Notes under the pieces: model-generated
The model's database searches: none
The model's input: only the letters and a program-made list of their open reading frames with translations
Told to the model about the DNA's origin: nothing
NCBI GenBank assembly: GCA_023247475.1
Contig: JAHFGK010000001.1
Location: 13,230 to 50,505 of the forward strand
Reading direction: 5' to 3'
Origin: Candidatus Omnitrophota bacterium
Lineage (GTDB): Bacteria > Omnitrophota > Gorgyraeia > Zapsychrales > JAHFGK01
DNA: 37,276 nt
Part shown: piece by piece, positions 1-12,000 of the stretch
How positions within the stretch are numbered: position 1 is the stretch's first letter
Layout of the letters: every line of letters begins with the position of its first letter
Program-made: the position numbers and the translations under genes

Positions 1-3000
1 GCGAGGATAACCTGCGCGACATTGAGATCACCGATTACCACGGGACTTCCTTTGGCATGTTGATCGAACAATTGGTCAAGGCAGAAAAAGAAACCGGCGG
101 TCAAATCAATGTTTCCGTTTTGAAGGCGTTCCGTAAACATCATTTAAGGGAAGTCTTAGAGAAAGTTAAAGATGAAAGTATTCGAAAGGATATTTTAAAA
201 TCCTTCAATGGAATGTCTTTGAGCCAAGTTAAGGATAAGATCTTGGAGGAAGTGATCAAATCCGATTATGCTTTATATGATGTGGTAGAAAAAGTGGTTC
301 GTAAGGAATTTAATGAAGCCTTTGAAGAAATTCGACGGCAGATCATACTTGAAAAAGGCAATTTGACAACCGATGAAGATATCCGAGAACGTTTGATCTT
401 TGCTTATGAGGCTCGCAAAAACGCCCAACAAGAGGTTCATCAATTTGAACGGGATTTGAATCAATTCGAAAAAGAACAGCCCATTTATCGTAAACGCATT
501 GGCGGTGTGAGCAGCGTCGGTATTGAAACAGGCTATATTAATTGGGTGGGTTCACCAATTTTAAGGAAAGTCAAAATGATGGGCTTAAAGCGTTCTTCGC
601 ATATGGGAGAGACATGGGAGAATGGAGAGTATCTGGCCGTGCTTCGAAGGATCAAACAAGAGATTGAGTTGGATGTGGAACGGTTAGCACATTTAACAGT
701 TTTAGGTCTTGATTTTGATGATCGTAAGAAAATTTTGGGTATCAGTAATAAAGAGAGAGCAGAAGCAAAACAACTGCAAGGTGAAATTTTTGATCTCATT
801 AGGAAAAAAGGCATTCACGTGGAGCTTCAACCCACCAGCCAAATCACGATTTCTCCGGCCTACAGTGATTATAAGGACCATACTGCCACAAGATTTTTCA
901 AAGAAAAAATCAGTATCTCCATCAATCCCGATGACAGCAGTGTCTTTGATACGAACCCGTCCCAAGAATTAGCAGAGATTTGGTTTGCCAATCCCGATAT
1001 TTCCTATGAACAATTGATGTGGACTGTCAATCAAGCCAAAGAGTATCGGTTTTATGAACATCCGGAAGAAGTAAAAAAGCGTTTAACAAAAGAACGTTGG
1101 CGCGTTTGGGAGGCATGTAGAAAATTTGTGTCGGCTGTAGTCGTCTTTGGAAGCGCTCGAATTGCTCGAGGATCCGTCCAATATGAAGTAGGTAAGAATT
1201 TGGGGAGGGCCATCCAGCGCAAAGGTTTAGTCCCGCGCAGCGGCGGGGGACCAGGTCACATGGAAGGTCCCGCGGAGGGCTATGTTTTGGAAAGACAAAA
1301 GACACTTAAGATTATTAAAAAGATGATCGATGCCGTTAAGACGCAGGCGATACGAATTGTTTTACCATTCGAACAGTTCACCAGTAAATTTATGGAGATC
1401 GTTTTTAATTTTAGCCATTTTGTTTTTAGGAAATTAGCTTTGCATTTGAAGAGTCTGGGGATTATTGCTCTGTCTGGCGGGCTGGGAACTTGGGATGAGA
1501 TTATGGAAACTTGGCGGCGGGAGCGGCCGGTGGTGCTTTTAGGGAAAGATTTTTACGAGCCTTTGATTAATGCTTTACGCGAAAGTTGGGAAATGGCCGG
1601 GATGACTGATCAGATTCGAATGTGGCCTGTAATTACGGATTCCATTGATGAAGCCTTGGATAATATGTTGCGATTGTCCCAAGAAGGTTATATTGCCAAA
1701 ACCAATCAGGCTGAAACGAAAATAGCCGTTAAGGAAATGCAGGATGGATTGGATAAATTGAATAAACTGCCTCGTGGAATAGTGATCTTAGGCCATCCTG
1801 CAGATCATCCTTATGGAAGAGAGGTTGTGGGAAGATTTCAAGAAATCCTCTCCGCCATGATGAAAAAGGATATGGCGGTGCGCATTAGCAGTCGTGGCCT
1901 TGTTTTTGATGCAACGTTGGAGATTGCAAGATCCATGCACAAGGAAAATATTTTACAAACAGTTTTGTTTAGATGGAACGGCGATCGGCCTTGGAGTTCG
2001 GAGGAAAATTATTTAGCTGAGAATTTTCCTAATAATACAGTTTTAACCACCGATGATTCGATTCATCAGTTGCTTTTAACTTACGATGCCCGCGGTTATG
2101 TGCTTTTACCCGGAGGTGTGGGGACATTGAATAAATTGTTTGATATCGTGGCAACGATGCAGACAGGAAAGATCCGTCGAAAACCCATTGTTTTGGTTGG
2201 TCGGGAATTCTGGGCGCCGATTTTGAAGAAGATGAAAGAGGTTTTTGAAGGGCACGATCCTCAGGTGATTTCTCCCGGGGATATGGAGCTCGTCAAAATT
2301 GCGGATACGCCTGAAGATGCCTTGCGTATTTTAGGATTAAATCATGATTTCTTAGAAAGAGCACCGCCTCCTTCAGCGTCACCGTCATCACCAGCCCCGG
2401 CTTCCTCGATTTCTTCCACTTCTCCCACCGAGCAAAATCGGAAAATCTATGAAGACATTTATCAGTCGTTTAAAACGAAGGGAATTGATCCCGAGAAGCA
2501 AAATGCTCTCCGTGGGAAATTTGAGAAAGAAGTGGATGGCTCATTAAAACTTATTGATCACAGTAACCTTCCGGTTAAAACCGCTGTACCTGTTGAGACC
2601 AATAGTTATTCGGCCTACATTGGCGCTCCATTGCCAGAAAAAGTAGCTCAGAGATTGCTTCAGATCAGTTCCGATATTCGCTCTATTTTGCCACCGGATT
2701 TGGCCGTTTATCAAGCTGATTTAGATTCCTTGCATATCTCTGTTCAGATCTTGCAGGATTTGGGAATCACGCAGATTTTCGATGATCCTAATAATGAGCT
2801 TACTATTGAAGAACGGCAAGGACTTATCGAAATTTTGCGTGATGTTGTCAACAAAACGAAAGAGTTTGATCTCAAATTAGAAGGGATACGATTCGGGAAC
2901 GACGGAGGAGTCATTGCTGTTCTAACCGATGACGGCTCTTTGTTTAAATTGAGGAAGGAATTTTATGACCGTGCTATTGAGGTGACGCCTAAGATAAAAA

Positions 3001-6000
3001 ATAAGCAACCGAAAGTAGTTATACTTATTACTTTGATGCGGATTTTGGATCACGTTGATGATAAGACATTAGCGATTTTAAAACAAAGGGCTGATGAACT
3101 TAAGGATATCACAGTTGAAAATTTGATTTTGCGCGTTGATAGAATCAAAGTTGGACATGAGACACGTTGGATGCATGAGGGAGTCGAAAATGAAGAGATT
3201 ATTCCATTGGCTTCTCAGCAAATTCAAGGGGCAGGCCCTGCTTCCAACAGCAGCGGGGCCGGCATGATTCCGGCTCTGAGTTGGTTGTTGATGAAGATGG
3301 GAATTTTACTGGAACATCAGGCCTGGATCGAGCAGGTGATTTTCTGGATCATCAATCTGTGGTTGATGACGGTCTTCGGCGCGCTTTGGGCAACCGCGAT
3401 CACCTGGTCGACGTTTTTCCTTTTGCATTTTCTGCGCACAAAAAACATGCCCCAGACGCCGCCGTGGCGAGGGATATTATTCATATCTGTTGTCAATACA
3501 CTTCCTTTCTTTTTCCTCTCATTTCAAAGTATTGGATTTCTAATTCTTTTCTTCATTTTTATAACAGCTATACATCATCTTCTTAATCTCGTTTATTTAC
3601 CTTCCGAAGAAATTGCAAGATTGCCTAAAGAAATTCGGACTAAGCAGAGTTTAGAAATCGTCTGGCTCTCTGCTTTAAAAGATTGGGATTCCTCCGATAG
3701 GAATGAGTTGCTGGGTGCCAAGGCCGCAAATTTAGAAGAATTGATGAATATCCCAGGGATTAAGGTGCCGAAAGGATTTGTAATCTCAACGGCTGTATTT
3801 GATCGTTATTTAAAGTCCATCCATTTGGAAGAATCGATTGCTGATTTAGAGAGATTGTCCAGTTTGCGCAAGAGTTTATCCAAGGCACACGAATTTATTA
3901 GTTATTTTTTTGAGGGAATATTGAAATTAACTATTGTTGCAAAAATATTATCTGAAATCTGGAGAATATTTTCTGGCATGATACGGATTGATGCTGATTT
4001 GGCCGAGATTGCTAAAAATATAAAGGAAAGGATAATTTCCGGACATTTAAGGGAAGATCTTCGCGTTTCCATTATTGCCGCTTATCAACAGTTAAGCTCA
4101 AAAAACAAAGATATGCTGGTAGCGGTTCGTTCCTCCGCAACGGCTGAAGATATGCCCCATGCTTCTTTTGCCGGTCAATATAAGACATATCTCAATCAAA
4201 TAGGTGAGGAACAAGTTATAGAAGCTGTAAAGAATGTATGGGCATCTACTTATAATATTAATGTTATCAATTATCGTAATGAGAATAATATTCCGCATGG
4301 TAAAACTAAAATGGCTGTTTTAATTCTCGAAATGATTGATGCCCAATCAGCAGGTACTGCCTTCTCTGTAGATCCCGAAACAGGATTTCCCATGGTCAGT
4401 ATTAATAATACTTACGGTCTTGGTGAAATTGAAGTGTCCGGGAATGTTACTCCAGATACATGGCTTGTTGACTCAGAAACAGAAACAATTCTTAAGCGCC
4501 GGTTGGGTGAAAAGCGAGTTAGGTTTGCTTACGACCCCCGAAAGAAGACAAATGTTATAGTTCAAAATTCGGCGGAAGAGCAGAGTCGATTTGCTATGGG
4601 GTCTAGGGAAGCCAGACAAATTGCTTCTCAACTCAGGGTTATCGATAAATATTACAAGAGCAGAATGAAAGATATTAAATATATTGAAACCGAATATGCA
4701 ATAACAAAGGATGGTGAAGTTATTTTCACCCAAGCGAGAGCCGAAACAGTTTGGAGTAGAGGGAAATCATTATTGGTTGCTATCGACAAGAAAGCTGCCA
4801 AGGATTTTCCTTTAATACTGGAGGGTGGCATTACAGGATCGGTGGGAGTGGCGACTGGAATTGTCCGCATTGTTTACTCAGTTGAAGACGCTGATAAAAA
4901 AATAAGGCCAGGAGATATCATGGTCGCCCCAAATACAACCAGTGTATGGGAACGTGCGATGGGATTGGCTGCAGGTATGGTTACTGAAATCGGCGGACCT
5001 GGGAATCATACAGCTGTTGTTTCTCGGGAACAAGGCAAGCCGGCGATCGTAGGAAATTCTAATGCGATAAATGTATTAAAACAATATGAGGGTCGAACAA
5101 TAACAATTGATGCTGTATTTAAACGAGTTTATTTAGGAAAAGTACATGCGTCCTGTTTTTATCGACCCGATCAAATACCAGCCCATTATCTAGGTCTCGA
5201 TAGTGTAACCGAGGAGGAACATTGGAACGGTGCTAAACAAGGCAGACAAACAATTGAAGACGGTGATGGAAAAAGATGGATTGGGAAACCTAACGAGCCC
5301 ACAAGTTTTTTCTTACAAAACATTCATGATAAAAGCCACGACTGGGTAGCTAGAGTTGCCAGTTTAAGTCCTATTGAGGAAGGGCAGGACAGAATTCAAG
5401 GAAAAATATATCAGGTTGATTTTAAAAATATTCATAAATGGCGGGAAGAATTCAGAAACAAGCGAATTGAGGAATTGGAAAGTCTATATCAGGAGTGGGT
5501 TGAAATTATTGACCATTATCTACGAGTAAGTAGGGAACTTGAATTATCAAGTGAATCTATAAGAGAGTGGATTGATGCATTTATGAAGCTTAACGGGATC
5601 ATGAATGTTTCATTCCCATTTAATGAAGTTGTAACAGGATTACTTGAACAGGAATTACAGGACAGAAAATTGAAAGAACCATATTTTTCATGGTTGCATT
5701 CTTCATTAAACAGCTCATTTTGCGGGACATTAAAAATGGAAGCTGATAGGGTCTATGGAGAACTTTTGGATGAATTAAGAAAACGACGATCTTCTATTAC
5801 CCATGCGCTTCAACGTGTGGCTCAAGATGGAAAATATACGGAAGAATTCTTAAACGACCAGAACCACAGAAGATTTCTGAGACAGCTCGAGAAATATGCA
5901 AAGAATTTCAGGGTTACCAGCGAATTTGCGTTAAGCTTAACTGCCACATGGCCTTTACAGAAAGTTGCACAAGATTTAGTCAGTGATCTCGAGAGCGGGA

Positions 6001-9000
6001 GAAGGATAAATATCCCTGAACAGATAATGGAAGAATATTATCCGGAAGATCAGGAATTTAACAGAATCTTTCGGTTGGCTGCATTATCCGCGAAATTAAA
6101 GCAAGATTCTCATCACATAAAATTCCGCGGGCAATGGAAATTTATGGAAAAAATTCAACCTTTAGAGGAATTCCTTATGCAAAAAAGGGAAATTGGCACC
6201 GTTGAAGAAATCTTCGACCATAAGCCGGAATGGCTGGTGGAGAAGATAATTGAATATGAAAAAACAGACGCTTTAAAAAATTTACTTCTCAAAGAATACT
6301 TAAATATGAGGCCGTATAAAACCTATCCGTTGCATCCTAAGGAATTGGATATAAGTTTAAAATTCTTGCCGATTGAAGGTGCTTTAGAAGAAATAAAGGA
6401 AATTTTGCTGGAAAGACACGTTGATCCCAATCGAATTGATAATTTGACAATGGGTTATGAGCGGGCGTGGGCATTTATTCGTAATCGCTACCCACATCAA
6501 AAAGAGAGATTGAGTAAATTAAAAATTCGGATCTCCAACAGGAAGGTATCAAAATTAGAGCCCCAAAAAGATATTTTACCTCTTGAGTATGAAGACTTAA
6601 AAAACAGCGATTATGTTACTCAAAAATTCCTAAGGGCTTTTGATTGGCATGCTGTTAGGCCGAATGAATCAATACAAAAGGCGGTTGAGGCATTATTTTT
6701 GGATATTGAAGAAGTTCTGTTTTTCTTGAGTCTGTCCCCGGATCGACAAAATAACTACTTGCAGTCAATGTTAAGGAAAAAATTTTATAAGGTTTTAAAA
6801 AGCATTGGAGAAGAAAATGAAAACGAGATCGCTGATCCCATTTTCCAATATGCCCGGCAAGCAAAGGAATATTCTGATTTTTCCTTAACGCGGTCATGGC
6901 AGAAGGATGAAAGACTACATGAGCTTATGGAGATTTTTGCCGAAAATCTCATTTATTTGAAATCATTGTGGAAGAACAAATATCCAAGCAAAAGTTTATA
7001 TGAATTTTATGGTTCCTTAATCGAAGAATCTCAAAAAACCGGAATATCACCAACCGTGATCGTGATTGGTGTAATTAATTTAAATAGAATAGAGAATACC
7101 ATTGATAACTTCTTATTAAGAAGGCGATATCAAATTTCGTTTGAAAAGACACCCGCCGATTATATTTTCATTGGGGGAGGAGGATTCAATTCGGGTACTA
7201 TCGGCAGAAGCCTACGCTGGGTCAAGGAGCATGAAGAGAATGATTTTGATGATCGATGTCATTGTAGCGTAAACATAACATCTACCTGGGATAGAGGCGG
7301 TTCATCACAAAAGGATGCCGATGCAGTCAGGGGCAGATACAAAACTCACGTATTGTCGCCGGGAGACATTATGACAGTTCTGTCTTTCCAGACCATTACT
7401 GATACCAATTGGTTTTCGAAGGAAGATCCAGAAAATTTGTGGGAATCGGATGATAAGCCCGAAAATAGTGAAGCTGTTAAGGATCTAATTTATACCTACA
7501 AAAATCGTCTTACTGTCCCTGAGGACCATACTTTTGAGGAAGTGATTGAAAAGAGGATACAGGAAGTTTATAAAAATGAAAATTTAATAAAACCCGATAA
7601 TTGGCAAGAGTTTGTAGTTAACTTAAGGGGAGCAGCCAGATTTGTTGACAGAGAATTGATTAGCAAAGGGTATTTGCAGGGTATCAGAGAGCAGGTGACC
7701 AGTGTACAAAATTTATTATTATTAGCATTGATTATTGCTTTTAATCCTGACTACAAAAAGGGTGAAAAACTTAATGCGACACACGCCTCTCGAGAGATTC
7801 ATTATATCCTAGGATTAAAAAGGATTTTTGCTCTGCCTGCTAGTTTTGAAGATGCGGTTTCCGCGATGAAATTAGAAGGCAGGGATCGGAAAGGAGAGAT
7901 AGTTAAGGAGATTGTCGGTCACTTGAATTTTGCTAATGAAAAAGAGGAGTATAAAATTGTTGAAGGGAAAGATTCCTATGAGGCAATACCATATCAGCTG
8001 GTCCTCAAGGAAACAGAGGATTCAAAAGCCGTAAGTAATCAAGATTTGAACCGTAATCGATTCCCTAAGGCGAATCCAGACGCTGTGAATGCAATTAAAA
8101 ATGCGAAAAGGGCTCTTATTATGGGGATGAGTAGCCCATTTGACAGCACTTTAGTTAATTTAATGCCGGTAGAAATAGTTGAAGAGATGGAAAAGAAAGT
8201 ATTGCAATGGAGAAAAAATGAGGGTGCGGGAGTCATGTCCTTTTATTTCCCTAAAGTTATTACAGAATTACAGATGGAAAAATTAAGTTTAAAGGAAATC
8301 TTTTTGTTAATGGAACGCTCTATTCAGGCCGCACAAGGAAGACCTGATTTTAGCATTGAGAATATTATTACGCATGTTTTTATGCCTAATGTCCCACAAA
8401 AGGTGTGGAGCATATATCTTGCGAAGTTAAAAAAGTCTAAGAGATATCTATTAAATGAATCTGGACAAGCGGAATTGGATAAAGTGGCGATCGGGGATCG
8501 TGATGTATTCGATCAAGTAAAGGCCATATTTTTTAATAAAAATTATTGGAGTAAAAAGGCACAGGAAGGAATAGAGGATGGGAGAATTAAGATAACGAAA
8601 ATGATTCCAGGAGTTCCTTTTATTTTTACAGATGAAGATCAAAACTTTTTAGAGAGTCGCGGAATTGAAGTTGTGGATGCTAGTCGCGAAGATCATGAAA
8701 AGCTATATCGTATATGGGAAGAAAGAGTTGTCTACAACACCAATCAAGTTGCACGTATTCTTAATCGAGTTATCAAGAAAAATGACCAGTCCAGCACTAC
8801 AATGCTTGATTCGAAATTGGTTAACGAAATTGTTCGGGTCGCCGGAGAGTCAATTAGGTCTTTCTTAAAAGACTTGGATCCCCATAGTGAGAATATTACG
8901 AATTCACAATTCTCCGATATCGCCCGATTCAATAATTTATGGGAAGCAGTTAGAAGATTTAAAAAAGAAGGACCGACAAGTTTTTCTAATGAGAAATTAC

Positions 9001-12000
9001 TTGCAGCAAAAACAGCCATCCCACGAATTGAGCTGAGAGGACGGCGAGAGAATGGTCAAGCTGCCCAAGTTGCCATAATCGGAGTGCCGGGTGTTTATAG
9101 AGCCAGAGTCATATCTTCATTCGATGAAATGATTAGAATGCATGGCTTAAATTTCAAGCCCGGAGGCGTAATGACGATCGAGGTTAATAGGGCGGGTGTC
9201 AATAAGGCTTTACCTATAGAATATCTTGGTAACCATTTTGATGAGATTCTGAAGCAGATGGAGTATACACCAGGTCATTTGATCAATTCCAGTAAAACTC
9301 GCACGGTCATCATCACCGATGCTGATGGAACCATTTACGGAAATCCGACAAAGGACCGAAATCCGTCATTAAGTGAAAGTCCTGTTCGACAAGTTTTGGA
9401 AGAATATTTGCAGGCAGGAGGAATCCTTGTTATTGATAGTGGAAATGATTTGGAGTTAACGGCAAAACGTTTGTTAGATCACGATGCGATTCCTCCTCGT
9501 TTACGCCATCGAATTATCATTGCCGCCAATGGTGGGACTAATATGGCCAGGTTGACCTCAGAAGGAAAAATGGTGGAAATTCTTGACTATGATCAAAATG
9601 CACTTAAAAAACATTTTTCACAAGATCGACATAAAGTTATTGAAGAATTAGATGCTGTTTATCTTGGAGACGATGCAAGCAAAGAGGGAAATGATTTTCC
9701 CAGTTATCGGAAAATGGGGTTCCACCGCTCTTTAACTGTAACGAGCGATGAGTGGGAGAACATTCCGGATGAGCTTAAAGCCAACTACATCGGTGGTTTA
9801 GAACAGGGGACAAGGATCTTTTTAGAAAGAGTAGTCGCGGCCGCAAAATTGAAACCCTATCAAAAATTATTTAATGTGCCCGGGCTCCGAACTACTATTG
9901 AGGGGACATGTAATGCCTTGACAGTTTTAGATAATGAAGAATTAAGAGAGATTATGAAGCAATTTACGAGGCATATGAATAATCGGGAAGTGGATGGGCA
10001 AAAGAGTTCACTGCCCATGATGCCTGCTTTCATTAAAGCGGCCACAGGAGGAGAATCGGGAGAGTTTCTTGGGGTGGATTGGGGAGGAAGCAATCTGAGG
10101 GTTATGCTTGTGCAATTAAGTCCTGGGAGAAAGCCAAAAATTGTAAAAAGCAGTAAACTAAAATTCAGTGATCAACATAAAAACGGCATTATCAATCCCT
10201 TTGAGACTATTGCCCAAGTGATTAAAAGTTTTAACCTAGACCCTGGTAAGAGGTATGGTCTGGGATTCACTTTTTCACAGCCTGTTGAGCAAAAGAGCCT
10301 TATATCAGCAATATTATGGAAATGGGTCAAGGGATGGAATATCAAAGACGTTGTGGGCAAAGATGTCAGTCAGCTTTTGCAAACAGCTCTTGAGAGCAAT
10401 GGGCTTAATGTTGAAGTGCGAGCCTTGGTAAATGACGTCGTAGCGACACACTTGGCAGTTCCCCATGCAGATATAGGGTTGGTTTTAGGGACAGGGTTTA
10501 CTTTTTCCATGCTCGGAGACGATGGTGAAATCATTAATACAGAAGGGGGTGCGTTTATTTACAACGGGCTACCCCAAACCATTTTTGACCGTGATATTTA
10601 TCAAAATATGGATCCACTCAATGAGCATGCCTTCGAGAAAATGGTTTCTGGAGCATATCTTGGCAAGATTCTTCGTATGCAATTAAGAGCATTGAGGGTC
10701 CAGGGTAAGTTTATGAATGAATATGACAAGGTATCATTTATTGATGAACCTCAAAAACTTCAGGTAGAGGAATTTAAAAATGGTGATGCTAGAGAATTCA
10801 TTGCGGCATTAACTGCCGATATACAAACAAAGCTAAAACACGATTTGCCGAAAATTGAGTCTCCAAGAAAAATGTTGGATTGGATTATCCAGGGCCCTGT
10901 TATCTTTGAGTTATTTGATCATTATAAATATGAATCCTTTTTGAGCGAAGCCGGATTAAAACTTTTTCACAAGATTAAAGCCTCATATAATGTGGCATCA
11001 TTGTCGGCATTAGCACACAATCAGGTTTCCCAATTAACAAGCACTCCGGATGGGCAGAAAATGCAAAGGATTATATTGGACTTAATTTATGCCGACAAAA
11101 TGCCCCAAGATAGCCCTGATATTTTAATGACCAAGTTAATCAGCTTAATTGAAAGTTATGATAACTTGGAAAGCCTTCGTGTTGCATTAGGAGGAGATGA
11201 GCAATTTGCAATATTGTACGGGATATCAAATCGAGACTTGAGAACATTGAAGCAATTGAGTAAAGATATTTCAAGACGAGCCGGGCGTTTGCTTGCCGCG
11301 GAACTCCTTGCGGCTATAGAAAAAAATGATCCTCAATTATCGAAGAATCATATAGTGGCTGTTGATGGGAGTGTTTATGAAAAACACCCCCAAATGCGTC
11401 AGTATATTCATGAAGGTATTGCTCAGTTACGAGGACTAAATATTAATGATCAAGGTGGACAGATTGAATTTGTTTTTGCCGAGGATGCAACCTTAATTGG
11501 AGCGGCAATTGTAGCAGCAGTGGCAGAACAAAAATTAAGTATAAAACAAAAGGAGGCATCTAGATTAAACTCTGGCGCAGGCATGATTCCGGCGTTGAGC
11601 TGGGCGTTGACGAAAATGGGAATTTCGCTTAAGCATCAGGCCTGGATCGAGCAAGTGATTTTTTGGCTCATCAATCTGTGGTTGATGACGGTCTTTCATA
11701 GTTTGCTGGCAACCGCGATCACCTGGTCGGCGTTTTTCCTCCTTCACTTTCTCCGCACCCAAAACGTGCCGCAGGCCCCGCCGTGGAAGTGGATAGTGTT
11801 CATTGCCATCATCAATGCTTTTGCCTTATGCTTCACTCCTCTTTCTTTTATAAAAATGTTGATTCTCAACTTTATCCTAGCAACTCTTATCCATCATATT
11901 CTCAATTTGAATAAGATGGTGATAACTTGGTACAAGCCTTACGTCCAAACACGATTATCCGAATTGCCTTTAGATGAGCGGGGCACGTTGATTCATAAAA

